Shown: positions 22,941 to 34,929 of the stretch, piece after piece
Numbering within the stretch: position 1 is the stretch's first letter
Layout: every line of letters begins with the position of its first letter
Source of the DNA: Siphonodentalium dalli
Taxonomy: Eukaryota; Mollusca; Scaphopoda; Gadilida; Siphonodentaliidae
Length of the DNA stretch: 64,000 nt
Direction: 5' to 3'
NCBI GenBank assembly: GCA_032622095.1
Contig: CP136066.1
Coordinates: forward strand, 49,448,911-49,512,910
The notes under the pieces: generated by a model
Database searches by the model: none
Seen by the model: only the letters and a program-made list of their open reading frames with translations
Told to the model about the DNA's origin: nothing
Program-made: the position numbers and the translations under genes

Positions 22941-23369
22941 TCGAGACGTCAACTATATACCCGCCGACTAATATCGGGCAGTATAATAACCATATATCTA
23001 TGTGTATACCTAACCAAAAAACAATCCCCCTCCCCACCCCATTCCGTTGGATAAGACTAAAGAGTTCTTTGGTCATGCACATATAATTGTGGAACCCCTG
23101 ACCTGTTTACCACTATTTACACTGGCCAGTGTTCTCTGTCAGACACAACACACTCGATATATTAAGGCTATAATGGGGTCTAGGGCAATTTGACATATAG
23201 TGTACCTACACAATGCTTAATAGTGTTGTTAGATACTGAAAACACCAGGAAACACATGGAAATACAGTATATTTTTCGTTTTTCTGATCTGTGTTTACCA
23301 ATTAGTAAGGCAGTTAACACAGTTATTGAAGAACAGCTAAAAAAAACTCTGAAATTTTGATAAAAACAT

Positions 23370-23525
23370 GAGAAACGGGGGGTGGGTCCCCAAAATTTTG
23401 GAGGAAAAAAATATTTTTTTTGCAAAAATGGGGTGGTGGGTCCCTCGAGGTCGGAAAAAAACTTTTTGGGCCCTATATGTGCAATTTTTTTACAGACCCC
23501 CCCCCCCTGGTTTTTTCCGTGTTAA
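23370..23525 (-). repeat. G-rich dispersed module, inverted copy
   Basis: GGGTGGGTCCCCAAAATTTT, GGTGGTGGGTCCCTCGAGG and a C13-type tract before TGGTTTTTTCCGTG. Reverse complement of the module at 21840-21965, with an additional GGGTGGGTCCC half like that at 19250-19390. Confidence 0.6.
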
Positions 23526-23913
23526 AATGTTGGCCACGCGTGGTTTTGAAAACACCACGGGCCTTGTATACTGTGGTTGACACATCTTGACTTCTAGAAT
23601 ATACCGTGGCGCATCCATTCTAACAATACCCCTCTCCCAATCATGTTGACTTGCTATAGTGAACAGTCATTGAAGTTTTAACTAATCTAGCCGAAATGTA
23701 GGCTAAGCGTTTTTTGGAATGCGTAACCGTCTATGACGTGTCATCGGTCGACCCCATTCATGACTGCTTTGATGGATACGCTCACAGTATGTAGCCCACC
23801 ACGCATGTGTACCGTCATGTATCAATCACCATAACGAATGCAAATTTAGCCCTCCCCGGTTCTTGTAATTTAACAGAACCCAGCTGTTCGAAGCCAAAGT
23901 TAAACTATCTCTT

Positions 23914-24875
23914 AATTGCTGATTATTAGTGCCTCTTCAAAACCATTATAGGTAAACAAAACCAATCCCGTGACATTCCCTGCGTCATGTCACTTTTTTG
24001 CATCAATTTCTCCACATATCTCCATGAAATAATAATAAACGCTCTTTAATGATTGTATATCAATGAAATCATCTGAGGTCAAAGACGCCTATCACGTGAA
24101 ATCACCTGGTCGGGTGATTCATCTGTACCAATTTTTCTTCATATACTTTGAGCCTATAGCGAATGCCTTCATTGCTCGCATTTGCCCACTAAAGTCGTCT
24201 GAGATCAACGTCATCCGGATAGAGTTTTTTTTTTTTTTTTAATTGCTAATTATTAGTGCATCTTTAAATCGTGTGAGGTCAACACACCCAATCCTTTGAC
24301 ACGCCCTGCGTCATTCCAGTTTTGTCACAAATTTCCCCCACTCATCTTCAGGAATCAAAATAAACGCTCTTTATTGATTATATGACAATGTAAGTCATCT
24401 GAGGTCAAAGACGCCTATCGCGTGACAACCACCTGGTCGGGTGATTCATCTGTACCAGTTTCCCTACATATACTTTGAGCATATAACTAACGCTCTTTAT
24501 TGCTCACATTTGTCCATTAAAATCGTCTGAGATCAGCGGCATCCGGATACAGTTACATTTATCTTTTAATTTCTTATTATTAGTGCATCTTTAAATAATT
24601 TGAGGTAAAAAAAACCCATTCCCTTGACATGCCCTGCGTCATTCGACTTTTGTCACCAATTTTCTCACATATCTTCTGGAATGATGATAAACGCTCTTTA
24701 TTGATTATATACCCATGTAAGTCATCTTGGGTCGAAGATGCCTATCGCGTGACATTCATCAAGTTGGTGGTTCATTTGTACCAATTTTCCTACAAATACT
24801 TTAAACTTATAAAGAACGCTCTTTATTGCTCAAATTTGATCCTTAAAGGCGTCTGAGGTCAACGGCATCTATACC
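23914..24875 (+). repeat. Tandem repeat, three copies, period 327 bp
   Basis: Unit starts AATTGCT(G/A)ATTATTAGTG at 23914 and 24241, and AATTTCTTATTATTAGTG at 24568: exactly 327 bp apart twice. Each unit contains CCCTGCGTCAT, TAAACGCTCTTTATTGATTA, GTCATCTGAGGTCAAAGA, TGGTCGGGTGATTCATCTGT and AACGCTCTTTATTGCTC. The third copy is more diverged. No coding. Confidence 0.9.
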
Positions 24876-25570
24876 ACACTATATGGGTCATCCCCGTGTT
24901 TAAACTTACACCGACCAGATTGCAACCATTTTTGGTCTATAATCAATTAGTTAGTTAAATGCGTTGTTATTGCCCCTTTAGGACATCTAATGTCAATGGG
25001 ACCTATCTAATAATATTTTCCGGGCCAAATTACCCATATATCAAACCTCATTAGTAACTGACCAATGTGGTTGTCTACTTAATGCATGGTTTATTCAGAT
25101 GTAATTCTATATCTCCTGTGTCGTAGAAAATATCACCGCAAAATACGTAAATCGAAATATATCTCAGGATTTTGAATTTTAAAAGTTGATATTGAGTAAG
25201 CGGTTTTAATTATAAGATATAACCCATAATCAGTCTTCGTCATGCAAACATATTCCCAAATTAACAGTATTTATCACAATAAAACCAGGTCCCCCTAATG
25301 TCGGTCTGTAACACTGTCAGATATACACTACCGATAATTTAATTGCATATATCTATTAAAATATTCATTCCGCGCAAAAACTATCGACAGTTGGTGAATA
25401 ATAGTGTCACAGAGATCACACATGACAGGAAAAATATATAAATTTGCATGTTAAATTCACTTAAAAAACACGCTAAACATTAGGGGGACACACAAAAAGT
25501 CGCCCTAATGTAAAAGTCGCCCTAATGTGGGTTATTTACACACAAATGTCTCCCTAATGTGGCTTCCGCG

Positions 25571-25620
<50 letters not shown>

Positions 25621-26004
25621 CATTTTCCATAGAGACACATAATGACCAATAACGTAACACGATTTAGTGTAACACACGGAATATTTACATAGTACGTATA
25701 CATTACGTATACACGGACTGACCATGCATTGTAAGCTCTTCTGTAGTAAAAGGGATCAGTGTCTCTATACGGACAGGGGTCCCATTTTTATAGAAAGTAA
25801 CAACATCTTCGATATTTCTGTCAGGTAGGAAAATCAGTTCCTGAGTACATAAAGCCCGTTCCAAGTTGTATTTGTCAATGTTATGTACATGCTTGATCCC
25901 AAGAATGTGACAAGTGTAACACTTAGCAATGTTTATTTCGAGGCTTGGACATTATTTACCACTGCAATGCTCAAATGAGATCAAAACATTAACATATGTA
26001 CATA
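24876..26004. other. Non-genic stretch with (TA)n microsatellite
   Basis: A TA dinucleotide run covers about 25574-25618. Just upstream GTCGCCCTAATGT occurs twice and GTCTCCCTAATGTGGCTTC once, resembling words in the 235-bp repeat at 13.7 kb and the array at 1-5.6 kb. No gene supported. Confidence 0.6.
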
Positions 26005-26467
26005 TATGTGACCCGCCATATCAAATCCAGTCGTAAGTCGGGACTTTTTACCCTTTGCCAATGCATTATCTTATATATGCGAGTCGACCATAGGTCGCCT
26101 CGCATATATAAAATAATGCATTGGCCTAACAATTTTTTATCATTTTGTTTAAATAAATGTTTCTTACAATTTTTAGGACATAAAATAAAAAACATCCATT
26201 ACCCTGCAGGGAGCCCCACACATATATATAGAAGCATATAGAAGAGTGTCGTCTGCTCATGTTTGTCTGGGGTTCTGTATGGGTGAAATTATAAAATTGT
26301 TAAAGAATACAAGAAAAAAATATTAAAATTGTAAAAAATTGTTAGGCCAATGCATTCTCTTATATATGCGAGGCGACCTATGGTCGACTCGCATATATAA
26401 GAGAATGCATTGGCACAGAGCAAAAAAATCCCGACTTACGACTGGATTTGATATGGCGGGTCACATA
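26005..26467. mobile_element. Long-TIR element with nested palindromes (~463 bp)
   Basis: The left arm (26005-26140) and right arm (26330-26467) are inverted copies sharing GTGACCCGCCATATCAAATC, CAGTCGTAAGTCGGGA and CCTAACAATTTTTTA. Each arm holds its own 67-bp palindrome (26057-26124 and 26346-26413; core CCAATGCATT...TATATATGCGAG). Open frames inside come from the palindromes and are not genes. It ends only ~50 bp before the WSC exon acceptor. Confidence 0.85.
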
Positions 26468-26515
26468 TGTTGAAATGTGTATATGAGTCTATTAGATTTT
26501 TGTGTTCAACCACAG

Positions 26516-26656
26516 AACAACAAGAAGAGGTCAAAGGTAGCGCAGAATACCTGGGGTGTTTCTTAGACGACTTGGACCGGGACCTGTGCGGATTGTCTGT
26601 CGTCGACAAAGATCAGAACTCACATACTTTCTGTATCAACTTTTGCGCGGCTGAAG
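26516..26656 (+). CDS. WSC-domain exon, first half
   Basis: The exon is 141 bp, with acceptor TTCAACCACAG before AACAAC and donor GAAG|GTGAGC, phase 1 at both ends. It encodes about 47 residues. After an acidic lead (EQQEEVKGSAE) comes YLGCFLDD, the classic WSC start, then a Cys at RDLCG and the pair FCINFC. WSC domains are Cys-rich putative carbohydrate-binding modules of secreted or membrane proteins. The second half is found at 29114-29280 in a compatible phase, which makes the identification strong. Upstream exons (signal peptide) were not identified with confidence. A 463-bp inverted-repeat element lies directly upstream of the acceptor. Confidence 0.75.
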
Positions 26657-27007
26657 GTGAGCAACAATGAGGAAGAAATCCACGTATCACTTTGTGAAAG
26701 CGTCAATATCATAAAAGTAGAATACACCAGTTCGCTGTTATCATCAAGTTAAACAAATAGCTTAATACATGTGCACATGTTTAGTTCCATAGTATATTGT
26801 ATATGCATGCAATGTATCACTCACAATAAAGCAAGAACGGTTGTTGACTGTCATATGAATATTTAATTAATAGAGCATGGGTTGGAGTTGATTACACCAA
26901 TATAGTACCACGAGGGAGTGAGGTAGTTCCCACCGCGGAGTGGAGGAATTACAGCATCCCCAATGACATTGAATTGGAATAGTGAACTCAAAACCATACT
27001 CTACTCA

Positions 27008-27171
27008 ATAAATATTCATATAAGGATTAACTGTCATGTGGACTGTTTTATGGAGATGTAACCGTGAGGTAAGTGGTCATGACTTGTGTAAAAGTTATGA
27101 CCACTTACCTCACGGTTACATCTCCATAAAAACAGTCCACATGACAGTTAATCCTTATATTTATATACATT
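27008..27171. mobile_element. Near-perfect hairpin, ~74-bp arms
   Basis: The left arm (27008-27081) contains GGATTAACTGTCATGTGGAC and GTAACCGTGAGGTAAGTGG. The right arm (27098-27171) is its reverse complement with a one-base indel in the inner 64 bp. The loop is about 16 nt. Lies in the intron between the WSC exons, so a transcript would carry a long stem. A young fold-back element is the likely origin. Confidence 0.85.
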
Positions 27172-28030
27172 TAGCGAAAACTCCACTTTTGTAAATGTAT
27201 TTACATCGAAAAGTGTATCGTGACAAAACCAGCCCAAAATATCATATAGCACCCTTGGCAAAAGTTAACAGGAACAATTTCTTTATATTGAAACCTGATG
27301 ATTTATTAAGTCAATCCTGCGCGAGTCCAAATGCGCCCAAAACATTACGCGTTCTTCTTTCCAAAACCAATGACTTGGCGATGTAATTATGGGGTTGCAG
27401 TTATGACCTCTTGCGCGTTCACCGAGAAATAACTGCAACTAGTCACATGGGCGCCGACAAATCGGAATGCTGGATTTAGTGATAATCACACTTAATATGT
27501 AAATATATGACAGTCAACGTCTTTTTTTAGTATTTTATCAGCCCGCATTTAAAAATGCAATGTGACAAAGAAGTCCAAATTGAGATGTTCCATAATTATC
27601 ACTCAGATCATCTGTATTTTAAACTGGCATACTTGATGATGTAATCAAAACACAGAGGAACATTTAATTATCCATTTGTTTACCATTTAGGAAACAAACA
27701 AACGGAAATAACGACGCGAATTGATAAAAATTCTCACAAGGAGGCCGATCGACTATGAGACAAAGTAAAATATGGTCGGGGTGTTGTGAAACGTTTTATT
27801 TTTATTTATTTATTGCCGGATTTAAGGCCACATGGCGATCACTATTTGAGGACATAATCTCATATTCATATCCCACATTGAGGAGCTGATAAACTATCGC
27901 AAACTTATTTATATATGTTGTAATTGTGAGTAATGCTTAAAATCAGAAACGGTAATCGTAACTACGGATACGGGGAAAACAACAATGAATAGAAAGAGCA
28001 CAAATTATACTTACGTAACACCCCATTCGT

Positions 28031-28690
28031 AACTAGAATGCACTCAGAGAGATGCCAACGTGCGCAAAAATGTAATAAACAATAATTTAAAAAATCACTG
28101 TATTTTACTTAATTTATTTAATTTAATTTAATTTAATGTTAGCAAAAAAAGACAATTACCATTTCTCATTTCATCACAGATAAAAGGCAAATTACTATAT
28201 TAATCATTTAAGTAATTAAAACCAATTCCATGTTGCCGAAAGGATGAGACTTTAATATCGATTACATTTTTTTCAGCGGCATATTTTCATTTTCATTTTC
28301 CGACAAAGTCAAAGTTGACCAAAGGAGCAATTATAAGAAATAATTAATACTATTTGTGTAAATATTGATAGCAGCCAATATGCAACAAAAAATATCAATA
28401 ATTAATCAATAACGATCATTTTATGTAATTATAAACTCTTCAAACGGTGTTTGTGTCAACAAATGCGTTTTGTTTTGTGTTACGTCATTCGTCGTATTTG
28501 ACCCGGCACTCGGCTGAAAGTTAGGCTATTCAGACTATTGCGTCGAATTACGAAATCGCGTTTTGGATGTCTCTCTTTTCCCGCACGATAAAAAGAGGTC
28601 TTCGCACGAACCAAAAATGATAAAACTTCCCAATAATAAGTAAAAATACCCAAATGAAAGAGTATATGTAGGTCCCGAAGGAGTCTATAG
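28031..28690 (+). repeat. Dispersed element, copy A (rearranged relative to 59.4-60.1 kb)
   Basis: Segment I (28031-28300, starting AACTAGAATGCACTCAGAG) is the reverse complement of 59800-60074. Segment II (28312-28690, starting AAAGTTGACCAAAGGAGCAA) matches 59433-59785 in the same orientation. So copy A is I(rev)-II and copy B is II-I. Simplest model: a full element I(rev)-II-I with ~270-bp inverted ends, each copy missing one end. Non-coding. Confidence 0.75.
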
Positions 28691-29113
28691 ACTCTTTGAT
28701 GTAGAGTTCTGATGGAGAAAATGTAGGTCGATCTATTTTTGTCATAACTCTGACGTAATTTGACCTAGTAGAAAAAATCGAAATCGAGGCTCACTACGAG
28801 CATGCCAGTTTTAAACATAGAAACAGGGAATCCCGACAAATGGCGATATCGGCGACAAACAAATAATCGAAAACAACATATAAAATAAAGATAGCAAAAA
28901 CGCGGCACAGTAAAAATGTCAGAACGCCACGAGGTTTTACGTCGTTTTTGGTGACATCATGGAGTGAAACGGAGTAGGGTGACACCAATGTACGAATCTG
29001 TCTGATCGCCATACTGTTGCGCGAGCGCACGTAATTATCATATGTAGTAATTCACTATGCGAAAGGTGTCAATGTGGGTGATTAGATTCTTATTTCGTAT
29101 GAATTATTTTCAG

Positions 29114-29280
29114 GATACCATTACGCAGGCATGCAGAACGTAATACAGTGTATCTGTGGCATGAGCTATGGCAAATATGGAAGCCTTCCTGAATACAGAT
29201 GTAGCTCGGCTTGCCCAGGAGACAAGAACCAGGATTGTGGGAAAGCTTATACTTCGGCAGTGTTCAAAACTGGAGTGTGA
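29114..29280 (+). CDS. WSC-domain exon, second half, with in-frame stop and shifted Thr/Pro-rich tail
   Basis: Acceptor GAATTATTTTCAG before GATACCATT; phase 1 entry matches the donor at 26656, giving GYHYAGMQN, then QCICG, RCSSAC and DCG, and ending AYTSAVFKTGV before TGA at 29278-29280. This completes a WSC domain of ~100 residues. Directly downstream, but two bases out of frame, 29277-29365 reads as a Thr/Ser/Pro-rich segment (SVSTTAPSIPLEVTSTPPG), the kind of linker that often follows WSC domains. So either the stop is real, a frameshift broke the gene here, GTGAGA at 29277 is a donor, or the assembly has an indel. Product: a secreted or surface lectin-like protein, inferred. Confidence 0.75.
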
Positions 29281-29370
29281 GACCACAATCAGTCTCAACA
29301 ACGGCTCCGTCAATTCCGCTGGAAGTAACATCTACTCCGCCGGGCAATTTAAATCATGCGCACACCACTG

Positions 29371-30069
29371 AGATATGTCTGTTGCAACACATCCATTGTA
29401 TATGGATAGATATTCTATAGATCGACAAATTGTATACTTTTTGTGGTCAGAAACTGTTGTCAGACAGTTTGTATTAAATATGGCATGGCGATTGTTTTAT
29501 GATGCTATTTGACATCCATTCAATGTGATGGCTTCATGAGGACCGCGCATTGTAGCCATTACACGTCTATTTATAGGAAAGGTTATTTCCAGCTGAATTT
29601 CGCCGAGTCGTTGAGAATGAATTAAGTCAAGTTAATAGGTTACATACAACTGATATTTTCCTTAGACAACATTGAGCTGTTTGTTAAAAGCGCTCATATG
29701 TTACCAATATCTCATAGTTCACACAGAGGGAGTCTCAAGCGTTATATATTCATTGTATGAAGCCGATGTGTGTGGTGGTTTGTCCATTCTAATTCACATA
29801 CATCGCATTAGCTGACCACCGAAGGTTTAGCAGCAAATTAAGAAACATAAAAATCAAAATGTATGGCAACATCCAGCAATGTCCTAATCATGCATGTTGT
29901 GTACAACAGAGTACATGTGTTTCTATTTTAATTAGAAGTCTTTTTTATTTTGTATCAATCAGTTGACATGACTAGTTTATATCCGATTCTATTTTCTCGA
30001 CATAAATTAAACTCTATGGATTTAGATGTATGTATCTTATATCATATCGAAGATCGAGAGGAATCAATT
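29371..30069. other. Non-genic stretch
   Basis: No gene features recognised after the Thr/Pro-rich segment. An ATTAAA word at about 29475 could serve as a poly(A) signal for the WSC transcript, but this is weak. Confidence 0.35.
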
Positions 30070-30830
30070 CAATTTTTACTCATGTTATGTTTAAATATTT
30101 CTTTTTTATTAATTAAATATAGCAGTTTTCATCCGCCAATATGTGTGTAAATTATCTACTATGATGTGACATACCCGTATTATAGATTAATACAGATTAA
30201 CAATATGACAGCCATAAGTGTTAACCCTGTGGATTTTGAAGAATATGAACCAAACATGAGTTTGAAAATTTTGCATAGAAAGGTTATTTATGTATTTCCC
30301 CCAAAGGGCATCGATAGAAAATATAGTAATATATGTACAAGTTTACACATACTTATCACAATAAGGAATCCAACCTGTCCGATATAGAATCCCAGAAATG
30401 TGTAATTCAGCTGGGACTGCCTCTAAAAAGAAATGGGTGACTTTAAAAATCGGAAGCTCATTAGCTTTTGTTGCACAAAATCTTCAACTAACAGGCTACA
30501 TGAATGGTTTATCTACACTCATCTGATATAATTTCATAAGTGTTGTTTGACAATGGACACCTAGTGATCTGGCTTAATTGTCTGTGTTTATGGTCTCATG
30601 TCTTGTTGAGAACTTTTCTCCTATTAATTTCTCTAAAATTATATTCTTGCATATGATTTCGTGTGACATATAAATAGCTGAGCCAATACCACAATGCAAA
30701 TAGGGATTGTTTAGTATTCAAAATGGAATGGTGGTCAAAACTTCATTTCTCATACTTCGACGTCCAACATAATAGCTATGGTTAATTTAATATATTTGAA
30801 GTTATTTGTTTTATTCACCATCATACTGCG
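30070..30830 (+). repeat. Duplicated segment, copy 1, left part
   Basis: Matches 37560-38290 through shared blocks such as CATACCCGTATTATAGATTA, GCTGAGCCAATACCA and AAAATGGAATGGTGGT. The homology breaks off at the minisatellite and resumes at 34930, so the 4-kb minisatellite lies within one copy of the duplication only. Confidence 0.75.
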
Positions 30831-30854
30831 CAGAATGTGGCCCCACAAAAATGA

Positions 30855-33800
30855 TCTCAGCATCAGCAGTATCAACAGTTTCAACAGTATCAATCGTATC
30901 AGCAGTATCAACAGTATCAACAATATCAACAGTATCAAAAGTGTCAAAAGTATCAAAAGTATCAACAGTATCAACAGTATCAACAGTATCAACAGTATCA
31001 ACAGTATCAGCAGTATCAACAGTATCAGCAGTATCAACAGTTTCAACAGTATCAGCAGTATCAGCAGTATCAGCAGTATCAGCAGTATCAACAGTTTCAA
31101 CAGTATCAATCGTATCAGCAGTATCAACAGTATCAACAATATCAACAGTATCAAAAGTGTCAAAAGTATCAACAGTATCAACAATATCAACAATATCAGC
31201 AGTATCAGCAGTATCAGCAGTATCAACAGTATCAACAGTATCAGCAGTATCAGCAGTATCAACAGTTTCAACAGTATCAATCGTATCAGCAGTATCAACA
31301 GTATCAACAATATCAACAGTATCAAAAGTGTCAAAAGTATCAAAAGTATCAACAGTATCAACAGTATCAACAGTATCAACAGTATCAACAGTATCAGCAG
31401 TATCAGCAGTATCAGCAGTATCAACAGTATCAGCAGTATCAGCAGTATCAACAGTATCAGCAGTATCAGCAGTATCAACAGTATCAACAGTATCAGCAGT
31501 ATCAGCAGTATCAACAGTTTCAACAGTATCAGCAGTATCAACAGTATCAACAGTATCAACAGTATCAACAGTATCAACAGTATCAACAGTATCAACAGTA
31601 TCAAAAGTATCAACAGTATCAACAGTATCAACAGTATCAACAGTATCAACAGTATCAACAGTATCAACAGTATCAACAGTATCAGCAGTATCAACAGTAT
31701 CAGCAGTATCAGCAGTATCAACAGTATCAGCAGTATCAGCAGTATCAGCAGTATCAACAGTATCAACAATATCAACAGTATCAACAGTATCAGCAGTATC
31801 AACAGTATCAGCAGTATCAGCAGTATCAGCAGTATCAGCAGTATCAACAGTATCAGCAGTATCAGCAGTATCAACAGTATCAGCAGTATCAGCAGTATCA
31901 ACAGTATCAACAGTATCAATCGTATCAGCAGTATCAACAGTATCAACAATATCAACAGTATCAAAAGTGTCAAAAGTATCAACAGTATCAGCAGTATCAG
32001 CAGTATCAACAGTTTCAACAGTATCAATCGTATCAGCAGTATCAACAGTATCAACAATATCAACAGTATCAAAAGTGTCAAAAGTATCAACAGTATCAAC
32101 AGTATCAACAGTATCAACAGTATCAACAGTATCAGCAGTATCAGCAGTATCAATAGTATCAGCAGTATCAGCAGTATCAACAGAATCAACAGTATCAGCA
32201 GTATCAACAGTATCAGCAGTATCAACAGTATCAACAGTATCAACAGTATCAGCAGTATCAGCAGTATCAACAGTATCAGCAGTATCAATCGTATCAGCAG
32301 TATCAACAGTATCAACAGTATCAACAGTATCAGCAGTATCAACAGTATCAGCAGTATCAGCAGTATCAACAGTATCAGCAGTATCAGCAGTATCAGCAGT
32401 ATCAATCGTATCAGCAGTATCAGCAGTATCAACAGTATCAGCAGTATCAACAGTATCAACAGTATCAACAGTATCAACAATATCAGCAGTATCAACAGTA
32501 TCTACAGTATCAACAGTATCAGCAGTATCAACAGTATCAACAATATCAACAATATCAAAAGTGTCAACAGTATCAACAGTATCAGCAGTATCAACAGTAT
32601 CAGCAGTATCAGCAGTATCAGCAGTATCAGCAGTATCAACAGTATCAATCGTATCAACAGTATCAACAGTATCAGCAGTATCAACAGTATCAATCGTATC
32701 AACAGTATCAGCAGTATCAGCAGTATCAACAGTATCAGCAGTATCAGCAGTATCAACAGTATCAACAGTATCAACAGTATCAACAGTATCAGCAGTATCA
32801 ACAGTATCAGCAGTATCAGCAGTATCAACAGTATCAGCAGTATCAGCAGTATCAGCAGTATCAACAGTATCAACAGTATCAACAGTATCAGCAGTATCAA
32901 CAGTATCAACAGTATCAACAGTATCAGCAGTATCAACAGTATCAACAATATCAACAATATCAACAGTATCAGCAGTATCAGCAGTATCAGCAGTATCAGC
33001 AGTATCAGCAGTATCAGCAGTATCAGCAGTATCAACAGTATCAGCAGTATCAGCAGTATCAGCAGTATCAACAGTATCAACAGTATCAACAGTATCAATA
33101 GTATCAGCAGTATCAATAGTATCAACAGTATCAATAGTATCAGCAGTATCAATAGTATCAACAGTATCAACAGTATCAGCAGTATCAATAGTATCAGCAG
33201 TATCAACAGTATCAACAGTATCAATAGTATCAACAGTATCAACAGTATCAACAATATCAACAGTATCAATAGTATCAACAGTATCAGCAGTATCAACAGT
33301 ATCAACAGTATCAATAGTATCAGCAGTATCAACAGTATCAATCGTATCAACAGTATCAGCAGTATCAGCAGTATCAACAGTATCAGCAGTATCAATCGTA
33401 TCAGCAGTATCAACAGTATCAACAGTATCAACAGTATCAGCAGTATCAACAGTATCAGCAGTATCAGCAGTATCAGCAGTATCAACAGTATCAGCAGTAT
33501 CAGCAGTATCAGCAGTATCAACAGTATCAACAGTATCAAAAGTGTCAACAGTATCAGCAGTATCAGCAGTATCAGCAGTATCAACAATATCAACAGTATC
33601 AACAGTATCAACAGTATCAGCAGTATCAGCAGTATCAGCAGTATCAACAGTATCAAAAGTGTCAACAGTATCAGCAGTATCAGCAGTATCAGCAGTATCA
33701 ACAATATCAACAGTATCAACAGTATCAGCAGTATCAGCAGTATCAGCAGTATCAACAATATCAACAATATCAACAATATCAACAGTATCAACAGTATCAG

Positions 33801-34890
33801 CAGTATCAGCAGTATCAGCAGTATCAGCAGTATCAGCAGTATCAGCAGTATCAGCAGTATCAGCAGTATCAGCAGTATCAACAGTATCAACAGTATCAAT
33901 AGTATCAACAGTATCAACAGTATCAGCAATATCAGCAGTATCAACAGTATCAACAGTATCAATAGTATCAGCAGTATCAACAGTATCAATCGTATCAACA
34001 GTATCAGCAGTATCAGCAGTATCAACAGTATCAGCAGTATCAATCGTATCAGCAGTATCAACAGTATCAACAATATCAGCAGTATCAACAGTATCAGCAG
34101 TATCAGCAGTATCAACAGTATCAGCAGTATCAGCAGTATCAGCAGTATCAACAGTATCAACAGTATCAAAAGTGTCAACAGTATCAGCAGTATCAGCAGT
34201 ATCAGCAGTATCAACAGTATCAACAGTATCAGCAGTATCAGCAGTATCAGCAGTATCAACAATATCAACAATATCAACAATATCAACAGTATCAACAGTA
34301 TCAGCAGTATCAGCAGTATCAGCAGTATCAGCAGTATCAGCAGTATCAGCAGTATCAGCAGTATCAACAGTATCAGCAGTATCAATCGTATCAGCAGTAT
34401 CAACAGTATCAACAGTATCAACAGTATCAGCAGTGTCAACAGTATCAGCAGTATCAGCAGTATCAACAGTATCAGCAGTATCAGCAGTATCAACAGTATC
34501 AACAGTATCAGCAGTATCAACAGTATCAGCAGTATCAAAAGTATCAATCGTATCAGCAGTATCAACAGTATCAACAGTATCAACAGTATCAGCAGTATCA
34601 ACAGTATCAGCAGTATCAGCAGTATCAACAGTATCAGCAGTATCAACAGTATCAGCAGTATCAGCAGTATCAGCAGTATCAACAGTATCAGCAGTATCAG
34701 CAGTATCAACAGTATCAGCAGTATCAGCAGTATCAGCAGTATCAGCAGTATCAACAGTATCAACAATATCAACAATATCAAAAGTGTCAACAGTATCAAC
34801 AGTATCAGCAGTATCAACAGTATCAACAGTATCAACAGTATCAGCAGTATCAGCAGTATCAAAAGTATCAGCAGTATCAGCAGTATCAGA
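30855..34890 (+). repeat. 4-kb minisatellite of 9-bp units (CAGTATCAR)n
   Basis: About 448 units of CAGTATCAA or CAGTATCAG, with variants CAATATCAA, AAAGTATCA, AAAGTGTCA, CGTATCAGC and AATAGTATC. Period 9 keeps several frames open on both strands for 500-1400 codons (Ser-Ile-Asn, Val-Ser-Thr, Asp-Thr-Val or Leu-Ile-Leu repeats). The Gln-Tyr frame is broken by CAATAG variants. None has coding-type constraint, so these are not genes. Higher-order copies are visible: a ~75-bp block with CAGTTTCAACAGTATCAATC followed by AAAAGTGTCAAAAGTATC recurs near 30866, 31088, 31262 and 32005. Confidence 0.97.
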
Positions 34891-34929
34891 AACAAACTTC
34901 AGCGGACAGTGATTCAATTTCTGATTTTG

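Noticed and set aside
24060..24760. Nuclear-receptor response elements (AGGTCAAAG)
   Set aside because: Single half-sites in a repeat unit; no proper direct repeat and no gene nearby.
13735..24875. CRISPR array
   Set aside because: Repeats are 235 and 327 bp, contiguous, without spacers, in a eukaryotic context.
25996..26241. 81-codon frames on both strands
   Set aside because: Created by the palindromic arms of the 26005-26467 element.
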